From Candidatus Acidiferrum typicum (GTDB lineage: Bacteria; Acidobacteriota; Terriglobia; Acidiferrales; UBA7541): a DNA stretch of 64,000 nt. The stretch is taken from assembly GCA_002478115.1 (NCBI GenBank), contig DLMH01000054.1:62001-126000 (forward strand), read 5' to 3'. Shown piece after piece: positions 27,688 through 35,654 of the stretch (its first letter is position 1; every line of letters begins with the position of its first letter). Both the position numbers and the translations under genes were made by a program. Below the pieces are notes generated by a model. It did no database searches. It was not told where the DNA came from and saw nothing but the letters and a program-made list of their open reading frames with translations.

Positions 27688-28212
27688 ATGGCGGAAAATC
27701 ACAAGTTCGGGGAAATAGATGGCGGGTTGAGCGCCGACGGCTTGCGCTTCGGGATCGTTGTCAGCCGGTTCAACAGCTTCATTACCGAGCGGTTGTTGCA
27801 AGGTGCGGTAGATGCGCTGCAGCGCGCCGGTGCGAGCAGCAAGCGTATTAATGTGGCGCATGTGCCGGGTTCGTTTGAGCTGCCTCTGACGGCCAAGAAA
27901 CTCGCGACGACCGGAAAATACGATGCGCTGATCGCCATCGGGTGCATTATCCGCGGCGAAACCGCGCATTACGATTATGTCTGCTCGGAAACCGCACGGG
28001 GTTTGCAGCTCGCGCAAATGGACACCGGGATTCCCATCATGTTTTGCGTGCTGACCTGCGATACGCTCGAGCAAGCCATCGATCGCGCGGGCCTGAAGGG
28101 CGGCAACAAAGGCTTTGAAGCGGGGCTCGGGGCCATTGAGATGGCGCAGCTTTCGCGGAAGATCCGTGGTGCGGCAAAGCCGGTGGAAGCGCGCAAAGGC
28201 CGGCGAACTTAA
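27688..28212 (+). CDS. ribH: 6,7-dimethyl-8-ribityllumazine synthase
   Basis: Penultimate enzyme of riboflavin synthesis; condenses the pyrimidine intermediate with a four-carbon phosphate. The 174-residue protein shows [20 protein letters not shown] near 29-48, GSFELPL near 60-66 and the catalytic His in the TAHYDYVC motif near 94. The start ATG 27688 gives an eight-residue extension before the conserved core. NusB begins at the very next base after the stop; ribH-nusB is a common bacterial pair. No FMN riboswitch-like structure is visible upstream. Confidence 0.97.
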   Translation: MAENHKFGEIDGGLSADGLRFGIVVSRFNSFITERLLQGAVDALQRAGASSKRINVAHVPGSFELPLTAKKLATTGKYDALIAIGCIIRGETAHYDYVCSETARGLQLAQMDTGIPIMFCVLTCDTLEQAIDRAGLKGGNKGFEAGLGAIEMAQLSRKIRGAAKPVEARKGRRT

Positions 28213-28620
28213 GTGTCCCTACGAACCAAATCCCGCGAGTTTGCCATGCAGATGCTCTTTCAATGGGAAATGAGCCAGCAGGAGCCCGCGAAACTCGAAA
28301 CGAAATTCTGGAAGGGCGCCAAAGCCGCGGAGCAAACACGCACGTTCGCGAATCAGTTGTTCGAAGGCGCCGTGCACGATTCCTCGGCACTTGACGAATT
28401 GATTTCAAAGCATGCCGCGAACTGGCGCTTGGAACGCCTTTCCGTCATCGACCGCGCTATTCTTCGCCTGGCGCTTCACGAGATGCGCGCGACGGACACG
28501 CCGCCGAAGGTGGTCATCAATGAAGCGGTGGAGCTAGCCAAAAAGTTCTCCTCGGAAGAAGCAGGCGGCTTCGTGAACGGGATTTTGGACACTTTTCGTA
28601 AGACCATGCAAGAAAAGTAG
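28213..28620 (+). CDS. nusB: Transcription antitermination factor NusB
   Basis: RNA-binding all-helical protein that joins NusE/S10 at boxA elements to prevent early termination in rRNA operons. The start is the GTG directly after the ribH stop. The 135-residue protein has the typical N-terminal SREFAMQMLFQWEMSQ, the central WRLERLSVIDRAILRLALHE (a signature stretch of the family) and TPPKVVINEAVELAKKFSSE. It shares the transcript with ribH. Confidence 0.95.
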   Translation: MSLRTKSREFAMQMLFQWEMSQQEPAKLETKFWKGAKAAEQTRTFANQLFEGAVHDSSALDELISKHAANWRLERLSVIDRAILRLALHEMRATDTPPKVVINEAVELAKKFSSEEAGGFVNGILDTFRKTMQEK

Positions 28621-28688
28621 TCGTAGAATTTTCGCGCCTCGCCGGAACCCTAAGGCATTTTTTCATTCTCAGGCGGTAAGCCACTTCA

Positions 28689-29569
28689 TCAGGTGCGGAT
28701 CACGCCTTCAAAGACTTTCACAGCCGCACCGCTGACTCTTGGGGTGAGTTTCTTTCCGGACTGCGAAACTTCCACCTCAATTTCGCTGGGGCGTCCCATC
28801 TCCACTCCTTGCGAGACATGCAGCGTGTGCCCCGCGCCCAGCTTCCCGCGCTTCACAAGATACGCTCCCAGCGAGCCCGCCGCCGATCCTGTGGCGGCAT
28901 CTTCGTAAAGTTCCCAAGGCATCATGCCGCGGGCAAAAGCGGCCGTGCCATTGCCAAGCGCGAAGCAATACGCGAGCGCGCCCTGTTTGCCGATCAACCG
29001 CGCCAATTCCGCCATGTTCATTTCGATTTTCGCCAGAGCCGCGCGGTTCCGCAGCGGCACCATCAGGTTGAAAATACCGGTGGAAACGAATTCCGGCGGG
29101 AGCTTCGGATCGAAGTCCTTGGGATGGAGGCCAAGAGCGGCGGCAAGTTTTTTCTTATCCACCTTCGAGGGTTTGAAGATGGCTTCTTTCTGCGTCATCG
29201 TCACGCGCTGCGGGCGCCCGTCCTTGAAGCGGATTTCGACCGGAAGAATGCCCGCGCCCGTTTGCTGCAGCACGTGCACACCGCCTTCCTGCGCGGGGAC
29301 GACGCCCAACTCCGCGAGCAGAAACCACGTCCCGATTACAGGATGGCCGGCCAGCTTGAGCTCTTCCTTGGTGGTGAAGATGCGCAGACGTGCCAGCGCG
29401 CGATCGTTGGTGGGCTTCTGCACAAAAACCGTCTCCGAGAGGTTCATCTCGCGGGCGATGGCCAGCATCTGATCCTGCGAAAAACCGTCGCCATCGGTGA
29501 TGACGGCGAGGGGATTGCCCTGAAAGGGGTGGTCGTGAAAACGTCCATGGTGAAGAAGCGATGATCCAT
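28689..29569 (-). pseudogene. PhzF-family protein, frameshifted near the N-terminus
   Basis: The main part is open on the minus strand from 28689 to about 29520 and matches PhzF isomerase/epimerase-like proteins (IAREMNLSETVFVQKP near the start, GHPVIGTWFLL, DAATGSAAGSLGAYLV). The correct N-terminus (ATG at 29569, DHRFFTMDVFTTTPF) lies in another frame. The switch falls at CCCTGAAAGG (29518-29527 on the plus strand), where one added base would give the family-standard PFQGNPLAVITDGDG. The only starts left in the main frame lack the first 30 residues with the substrate-side loop. It may be a real pseudogene or an indel error. It is convergent with nusB. Confidence 0.82.
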
Positions 29570-29608
29570 ATGTGCTCCGTATCTATCGCCGATCGGGCGG
29601 CGGCTACT

Positions 29609-29968
29609 TCAAATCCGCTCGATCTGGCTGACGGTCCTTTCGTTGCTAATGTTCCCCGTGTTCAGTGTGCTTTTCGGTTCCAGCAGGACAATGTGCACTT
29701 CCTCGTCGGCAACCGGCAGATGCTCCACGCCATGAGGCACGATGACAAACTCCCCTTCGCGCACAACCGCTTCATGGCCGCGAAACTTCATGCGCAAAGT
29801 TCCCTTGACCACAAGAAAGAGTTCATCCTCTGCCTCATGGTGGTGCCACAGGAATTCGCCCTTCAGTTTCACGGCTTTCACCTGGAAGTCGTTCACTTCG
29901 CCGATGAGCCGGGGTTTGCAGTAATCCTGGAATTTGCTGAATTTCTCGGCCAGGTTCACGGTTTGCAT
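29609..29968 (-). CDS. Cupin-domain protein
   Basis: A small (119 residues) single-domain cupin. The metal-binding motif is GEFLWHHHEAEDELFLVVKG (His-His-His then Glu), with the second motif GEFVIVPHGVEHLPVA. All usual ligands are present, so it should bind a metal. Such proteins act as sugar isomerases, dioxygenases or ligand-binding regulators, and nothing here chooses among them. It lies ten bases downstream of the phosphomannomutase gene on the same strand, so it may be its last operon member. Confidence 0.82.
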   Translation of the reverse strand: MQTVNLAEKFSKFQDYCKPRLIGEVNDFQVKAVKLKGEFLWHHHEAEDELFLVVKGTLRMKFRGHEAVVREGEFVIVPHGVEHLPVADEEVHIVLLEPKSTLNTGNISNERTVSQIERI

Positions 29969-29977
29969 CTGGACCCC

Positions 29978-31387
29978 CTAGAGACTTTGAATGGCCGCAA
30001 CCGTGGCCTGCAGGACTTTCTGCGTGGTTTCCGCGCTGTTTGTTTCGGAATAGATCCGCAGCAGATTCTCCGTGCCGGAAGCGCGCACCATCACCCATCC
30101 AATATCGCCCAGGTAGACCTTTATTCCATCCATGGATTCTCGCCGCACGACCGGCCAGTCGAGTAAGCGCTGCAGCTTGCCATCGGAGAAGTAGACGATG
30201 GCTTTTTCTTTTTGCCCGCGAGTCACGTCCAAATCGATGCGGCCGTAGCGGTGTTCACCAAATTCCGCGTGCAGCGCGCCAATCAGTTCTCCCAAGGATT
30301 TACCGTGCCAGGCCATGAGTTCGGCGAGCAGAAGCGCGGAGACCGTCGCATCGCGTTCGGGCAAATACAGATTGGTGCCTATGCCGCCGCTTTCTTCTCC
30401 TCCGATCAGGATATTTTGTTCCAGCATGAGTTCGCAGATGTACTTGAAGCCGATGGGAACTTCGTGGAGCTTGCGGCCGTATTTGGCAGCCAGCTTATCG
30501 ATCAGCTTGGTCACCGAGAAGGTTTTGGCAATATCGCCGGGAAGTTTTCGAGTGCCGATGAGGTGCCAAACCATCAGCGCGAAGATTTGGTGGGGGTTGA
30601 TGAAGCTGCCGTCGCGATCGATGGCGCCGATGCGGTCGCCATCGCCATCCGCAGCGAAGCCCGCGTCATACTTCCCGGCAAGAACCGCTTTGCGCAACGC
30701 TGCGATGTGCGGCTCGATCGGCTCCGGATGCACGCCTCCGAAACGCGAATCGCGCGTGCCGCGAATTTCGTCGCATTTCACGCCATTTCGAGTAAACAAT
30801 TCGGGCAGTAGCCCTGCCGCGGAGCCATGCATGGGGTCCGAAACAAATCGAAAGTTCGCGCCGCGTAACTTCTCCCAATCCACCAGTTTTTCCACCGTAT
30901 CGAGATATGGCCCCCGCGGATCAAACGAGTGGATCAAGTCCTTTCGCGGCGGCAACGGGGGCACACCCGTGCGCAGCACATCTTCCAATTCGTTTTCGAT
31001 CAGAGCCACGATGGATGGCAGCGCGCTGCTGCCATAACTCGCCTTGTACTTGATGCCATTCCACTGGAATGGATTGTGACTGGCAGTGACGACGATGCCC
31101 CCCGCTGCGCCGCGTTGCCGCACCAACAGGGAGATGGCGGGTGTTGGACAGGGCTTGTCCGCCAGCCAGACGGGTGTCCCGGTCGCGCTGATGACCTCGG
31201 CGATTTCGGCAGCCGTGCGATCCGAAAATTGGCGGTGATCGTAGCCGATCAGGACGCCCTTTCTTGCGTCCTCGCCGCGAACCACGTAGCGCGCAATGGC
31301 ATAAGCAACCAGCCGCGCATTCTCCGGCGTGAAATCTTCGCCGATTACGCCGCGCCAGCCATCGGTTCCAAACCTGATGTTCGTCAT
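29978..31387 (-). CDS. Phosphomannomutase / phosphoglucomutase
   Basis: An alpha-D-phosphohexomutase of 469 residues, interconverting hexose-6-P and hexose-1-P. The start at 31387 gives MTNIRFGTDGWRG. The upstream part of the longer open frame is non-homologous and crosses into the intergenic space. The phosphoserine loop TASHNPFQWNG is near 100, the metal loop DGDGDR near 245, and the phosphate-binding RASGTEN near 440. Encoded just after manC and manA, a phosphomannomutase role (mannose-6-P to mannose-1-P) for GDP-mannose synthesis is likely. Glucose phosphates may also be used. Confidence 0.9.
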   Translation of the reverse strand: MTNIRFGTDGWRGVIGEDFTPENARLVAYAIARYVVRGEDARKGVLIGYDHRQFSDRTAAEIAEVISATGTPVWLADKPCPTPAISLLVRQRGAAGGIVVTASHNPFQWNGIKYKASYGSSALPSIVALIENELEDVLRTGVPPLPPRKDLIHSFDPRGPYLDTVEKLVDWEKLRGANFRFVSDPMHGSAAGLLPELFTRNGVKCDEIRGTRDSRFGGVHPEPIEPHIAALRKAVLAGKYDAGFAADGDGDRIGAIDRDGSFINPHQIFALMVWHLIGTRKLPGDIAKTFSVTKLIDKLAAKYGRKLHEVPIGFKYICELMLEQNILIGGEESGGIGTNLYLPERDATVSALLLAELMAWHGKSLGELIGALHAEFGEHRYGRIDLDVTRGQKEKAIVYFSDGKLQRLLDWPVVRRESMDGIKVYLGDIGWVMVRASGTENLLRIYSETNSAETTQKVLQATVAAIQSL

Positions 31388-31455
31388 TGCTTGTGAGTAT
31401 ACGCGAAGCGCCGGAGAGGCCAAACACCACAATGGACTGCTTTGGAATGAGACAG

Positions 31456-32568
31456 CTAGAGGAGCTTTTTTCGCTTTTTGGCTTCCAGGGTCTTGACGAT
31501 TTTGCCGACGTCCTGGGCCCGCTCCCGGGGACAAATGAGCAGTGCATCCGGCGTATCAACCACCACGAGGTCACGCACGCCGATGGCCACGATGAATTTA
31601 TCCGGGCTCCACAGGAAATTGCCCTCGGCATCGATGGTATGGCCGTCACCCGCAAGCACATTCTCGCCCGGTTGCTTTGCAACGAGTTCATAGACCGCGG
31701 CCCAGGAGCCGAGGTCGCTCCAGCCGATGTCCGCGGGGATCACGAAGACCTGGCTGGCGCCATGTTCGCGCGTGGCGTGCTCCAGCATGGCGTAGTCCAC
31801 TGAAATATTCTCGAGTTTCCCGTAAATTCTCTTCAACTTGGCGGCATAGCTGCGTTTCCCGATGTGCGGAGCCAGCGCTTCCAGTGCATCATGTGTCTTG
31901 GGAAGATATTTCTTCAGAGCCGCCAGAAACGTTGACACACGCCAGAAAAACATTCCGGCATTCCACTGGTAATTTCCCGAGGCGACATATTCCTTCGCCA
32001 TTTCAAGTTGCGGCTTCTCTGTGAATCGCCGGACGGCATATACCGGGCACCCGTCCACCTGCAGCGGCTCACCCATCTTTTCGATATAGCCAAAGCCCGT
32101 ATCCGGACGCGTCGGCGGGATTCCCAGCACCACCATGCGTTCCGGCTCGCGCGCAAGCTGCAGCGCGGCGCGCACAATTTCCCGGTAATTTTCCGGCCGC
32201 GCGATGTAATGATCCGCGGGCAGAACCGCGAGCAACGCATCACCCTGAACCGCATGGCGCACGTGAATGGCCGCCAGCGCGATGGCGGCAGCGGTATTTC
32301 TGCCAACGGGCTCCGTCAAGACGCGGTGGCGGGCCGCCGCCGGCAGTTGCTTGCGCAAGGCCACAGCTTGCTCGGCGTTCGTCACGGACCAAATGTGATC
32401 GGCGGGAAGGAGCGGCCGGAGCCGTGCTACCGTCTGCTCGAACATCGTGGTTTTGCCCACGATGTTGAGCAACTGCTTTGGCGTGCGTGTGCGGCTGCGC
32501 GGCCAGAAGCGCGTGCCGCGTCCCCCGGCGAGGACGATGGCGTGGGTACTCAGTTCTTGTTTGGTCAT
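31456..32568 (-). CDS. manC: Mannose-1-phosphate guanylyltransferase
   Basis: Makes GDP-mannose from mannose-1-P and GTP. The 370-residue single-domain enzyme begins with the nucleotide-binding signature VLAGGRGTRFWPRSR near 13-27. It has FVEKP-like FTEKPQLEMA near 177 and the family motif W-N-A-G-M-F near 197. It lacks the C-terminal isomerase domain found in two-domain ManC proteins, consistent with the separate manA next to it. The manA start is seven bases away, so manA, manC and the mutase form one pathway unit on the minus strand. Confidence 0.95.
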   Translation of the reverse strand: MTKQELSTHAIVLAGGRGTRFWPRSRTRTPKQLLNIVGKTTMFEQTVARLRPLLPADHIWSVTNAEQAVALRKQLPAAARHRVLTEPVGRNTAAAIALAAIHVRHAVQGDALLAVLPADHYIARPENYREIVRAALQLAREPERMVVLGIPPTRPDTGFGYIEKMGEPLQVDGCPVYAVRRFTEKPQLEMAKEYVASGNYQWNAGMFFWRVSTFLAALKKYLPKTHDALEALAPHIGKRSYAAKLKRIYGKLENISVDYAMLEHATREHGASQVFVIPADIGWSDLGSWAAVYELVAKQPGENVLAGDGHTIDAEGNFLWSPDKFIVAIGVRDLVVVDTPDALLICPRERAQDVGKIVKTLEAKKRKKLL

Positions 32569-32574
32569 GCGAAG

Positions 32575-33627
32575 TTACTCAACCAGGACGCGGGCAATGA
32601 CCGCTTCCTCGAATCCCATTCTCCGCAGTTGCTGGTGCAGCGCAGCAAGATCCGGCACAATGATGCGCAAAAGCGCGGTCGCGCTCGCGGGCTGCAAAGA
32701 AAGCACCGGCAGGGAAGCCGGAAGAAACCACGCCTCACCGATGCGGTAATCGAGCGCTCTGTCCGCATCGTAGAACTTGCCGTGGCCCTCCAGAATGATC
32801 AGCAATTGGAATCGTTCCGGGTCGCTTTCGATCAGCGTTGTCTTGTGGCAATCCCAGCGCTCCGTCGCGAAGAATTCGCAAGCCGCCAGCAATTGTTTCT
32901 TGGCATCGGGCGAATGTAGCGCGAGCGGGGGAATCTTGCCGCCGCGCGTTCCCGCAAAATTCGTCACTTCCATCGCCTTCTCGATATGCAATTCGCGCGG
33001 TTTGCCGGAAGCATCGACACGGCCAAAATCGTACACCCGGTAGGTCAAATCCGAGTATTCCTGCACTTCACAAAGAACCATGCCGGGCCCGATGGCGTGT
33101 TGCGTGCCCGCAGGCAGAAAAAACGTCTCTTTGGGGCGCACGGGGTGGCGTACGCAGAGGTGTTCGACATTGCCTTTGGCGATGCTCTCCCGAAGCACTT
33201 CTTTCGTGACCCCGGGCTTCAATCCGATTAACAATTCCGCGCCAGGTTGCGCGGATAGAATATGCCACATCTCGGTTTTGCCGCGGCCCCCGGCCGCCTG
33301 CTCGTGCTTTGCCGCATAGGCGTCATCGGGATGCACCTGGATTGAGAGCATGTCGCACGGGAAGATAAACTTCACGAGCAACGGAAAGCCGCAATAGTGA
33401 CCAAGCCGTGTCCCACGCCATTCCTCGGGCATGGCTCGCCAGCTTTCCCCCAAGGATTTTCCGGCAAAGGGACCGTTGGCGACGGGCCGGTCCATGCTCG
33501 TGAGCCAGGCCTCGCCCAACAGTTCCTTCAGGTTGGTCTTCTCTGGGAAATAGGGAGCCAGCGAGCGCGCACCCCACGGGCGCGGGCTGAAGAACGGTTC
33601 GATTCGCGCTGGAACGGGCTCGATCAC
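32575..33627 (-). CDS. manA: Mannose-6-phosphate isomerase (class I)
   Basis: Interconverts fructose-6-P and mannose-6-P with a bound zinc. The 350-residue protein shows WGARSLAPYFPE near 18, FPLLVKFIFPCDMLSIQVHP near 81-100 (metal His at its end) and GTQHAIGPGMVL near 174. A cupin-like C-terminal domain follows. It is the first step of the GDP-mannose branch, followed by the mutase and manC. Only four bases separate it from the aminotransferase gene, so the whole run from 34833 down to 29609 may be one transcription unit. Confidence 0.93.
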   Translation of the reverse strand: MIEPVPARIEPFFSPRPWGARSLAPYFPEKTNLKELLGEAWLTSMDRPVANGPFAGKSLGESWRAMPEEWRGTRLGHYCGFPLLVKFIFPCDMLSIQVHPDDAYAAKHEQAAGGRGKTEMWHILSAQPGAELLIGLKPGVTKEVLRESIAKGNVEHLCVRHPVRPKETFFLPAGTQHAIGPGMVLCEVQEYSDLTYRVYDFGRVDASGKPRELHIEKAMEVTNFAGTRGGKIPPLALHSPDAKKQLLAACEFFATERWDCHKTTLIESDPERFQLLIILEGHGKFYDADRALDYRIGEAWFLPASLPVLSLQPASATALLRIIVPDLAALHQQLRRMGFEEAVIARVLVE

Positions 33628-33630
33628 GGT

Positions 33631-34833
33631 TCAGGAGGCAGCCTCGGCGCGCGTAAATGTTTTCCGCAACCGGCGAAGCCCTTCCTCAATACGCTCCAAC
33701 GAAGTTGCGTACGAAAGCCGCAGAAAGCCCGGTGCGCCAAAGGCCGCGCCGGGGACCAGCGCGACGTGCGCTTGTTCCAGCAGTAGCTTGGCCAGATCCG
33801 TGCAGTTCTTTGCAATCGCATCCTTGCCTTCGCCGAGGTGCGCGGAAACATTGGGGAATGCGTAGAACGCGCCGCCCGGCCATTCGCAAGTAACGCCAGG
33901 AATGGCACGAAGACCTTCGACGATCCGCTTGCGCCGCGCGGCATATTCCGCGAGCATGACGGGCACCGTCTCCATCGTGCCGCGCATGGCTTCCAGCGCC
34001 GCGTACTGCGCGATGGAGGTCGGGTTTGACGTGGACTGACTCTGCACCTTGATGATGGCCTGAATCAGCGGCTCCGGCGCCAGCGTATAACCGATGCGCC
34101 AGCCGGTCATCGCGAATGTTTTGGACACCGAACCAATCACGATGACGTTGCCCTTCGAGTCCCTGGCGCTCGCGATCGAAAACGGCTTGTGCGGCTCGTA
34201 CACAAAATGCGAATAGCACTCATCGTCCATCAGCCAGATGTTGTGTTTCCTGCAGAGCGCCAAGATGCGCTCGTATTCCTCGGGAGTGACGACGCCGCCC
34301 GTCGGATTGCATGGGGAATTGATGATGACCATCTTGGTTTTTGGCGTGATGACTTTTTCAATGTCGGCGGCTTTGGCTCCGAATCCGTTTTCCGCGCGCG
34401 TTTGCACAATCACCGGGGTTCCGCCGGCATACTTGATGATGTCCGGGAAGCTCACCCAGTAGGGCGCGGGCAGAATGACTTCGTCGCCGTGCTGGATCAG
34501 CACGCTCACGGTGTTGAAAATCGCGTGCTTCCCGCCGACGTTGACCACACATTCTTTCGCAGTGTAGTCGGAGCCAAGCTCGCGCTTGTGCCACGCCACA
34601 ATGGCTTCGCGCAGCGGCATGATTCCGCCGGTGGGGGTGTACTTGGAGCGATTCTCTTCGATGGCCTTGATGGCGGCCTTCTTGATGTGATCGGGCGTGG
34701 GAAAGTCCGGTTCCCCTGGGCCGAAATCGGCGATGTCCACGCCCTTGGCCTTAAGCTGCTCCGCGGCATTGATAACCGCCGCGGTCGGCGAGATCTGAAT
34801 GCGGTTGATGCGGTTGGTAAGTTGCACAAGCAC
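33631..34833 (-). CDS. aspC: Aspartate aminotransferase-type PLP enzyme
   Basis: A class I/II aminotransferase (subgroup Ib) of 400 residues. FGPGEPDFPTP at 37-47, NSPCNPTGG at 172-180 and the PLP-binding Lys238 in the SVSKTFAMTGWRIGY motif are all intact, as is the substrate-side Arg near the C-terminus (LRLSYATS). These enzymes mainly make aspartate from oxaloacetate and glutamate, and many members in this subgroup also accept aromatic or prephenate-type substrates. The gene precedes manA with a four-base gap, which looks like chance clustering. Confidence 0.9.
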   Translation of the reverse strand: MLVQLTNRINRIQISPTAAVINAAEQLKAKGVDIADFGPGEPDFPTPDHIKKAAIKAIEENRSKYTPTGGIMPLREAIVAWHKRELGSDYTAKECVVNVGGKHAIFNTVSVLIQHGDEVILPAPYWVSFPDIIKYAGGTPVIVQTRAENGFGAKAADIEKVITPKTKMVIINSPCNPTGGVVTPEEYERILALCRKHNIWLMDDECYSHFVYEPHKPFSIASARDSKGNVIVIGSVSKTFAMTGWRIGYTLAPEPLIQAIIKVQSQSTSNPTSIAQYAALEAMRGTMETVPVMLAEYAARRKRIVEGLRAIPGVTCEWPGGAFYAFPNVSAHLGEGKDAIAKNCTDLAKLLLEQAHVALVPGAAFGAPGFLRLSYATSLERIEEGLRRLRKTFTRAEAAS

Positions 34834-34983
34834 TCCTCGGAGCGAGATAGCAGACGTAACCTAACAGTTTTCAGGAAAACGCGGAGAAATTCAATCGGGA
34901 AAAATGTTACGGCGGGGCAGCCAATGTGGCTGGTAACCGGAGGTCACAGCGCACCGACTTTCCAACGATTGGACGCCTCTTGT

Positions 34984-35466
34984 TTAGGAGACTTTCGCGC
35001 GCAGGCGCTGCTCGACGATCGCGGGGACCAAGCCCGTCAGCGGGCCGCCGAGTTGCGCGAGTTCCCGGACAATCTTGGCGCTCAAGTAGCTGTAGGCTTC
35101 GCTAGGCAGCATGAAGACGGTTTCCAAGCGCGGCTCCAGCTTGCGGTTCATCAGCGCCATCTGGAGCTCGTATTCATAGTCAGAAATGGCGCGTATCCCG
35201 CGGAGGATCACGGAGGCGCCCCGGTGCCGGGCGTAGTCCACCAGCAGCCCCTCGAAGACGTCCACCTCCACGCAATCCCATTTCTTTGTGACTTCGCGGA
35301 GCATCTCCACGCGCTCGGCCACGGAAAACATCGGTTCTTTTTCCAGGTTCTTCAAAACCGCAACGATCAGGCGGTCAAACATTTTTTCGCCGCGTTCGAT
35401 CAGGTCCAGGTGGCCGTTCGTCACGGGATCAAACGAGCCGGGATAGATGGCTACAGATGTTTTCAT
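34984..35466 (-). CDS. coaD: Phosphopantetheine adenylyltransferase
   Basis: Adenylates 4'-phosphopantetheine in coenzyme A synthesis. The start at 35466 gives MKTSVAIYPGSFDPVTNGH, the canonical N-terminus with the T-x-G-H nucleotide motif; a longer frame to 35502 adds 12 unsupported residues. YEYELQMALMNRKL and the SSEAYSYLSAKIVRE-like segment (here PSEAYSYLSAKIVRE) near 118-132 complete the family signature. At 160 residues it has the normal size. It is a single gene. Confidence 0.96.
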   Translation of the reverse strand: MKTSVAIYPGSFDPVTNGHLDLIERGEKMFDRLIVAVLKNLEKEPMFSVAERVEMLREVTKKWDCVEVDVFEGLLVDYARHRGASVILRGIRAISDYEYELQMALMNRKLEPRLETVFMLPSEAYSYLSAKIVRELAQLGGPLTGLVPAIVEQRLRAKVS

Positions 35467-35654
35467 TTCATGTGCGTCCGCCGCACATTCTATCCTAAAC
35501 ATTCCGCAAAGCGCGAGGGAACTTGCAGAATCACGGGATTGCCGAGGTTATAGGGTTTTGCCTTTGGGAAAAAATTGTGCCAATCTCAAGTGTTTCGCAA
35601 TGCCACGGATGTGTTCCCTGGTCGCAGTGGATGGATTTTCTGGAGGTCTGCACC

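Noticed and set aside
34189..35553. Open frame of 454 codons opposite the aminotransferase and coaD
   Set aside because: Covers two well-supported genes on the other strand plus the gap between them; no homology pattern.
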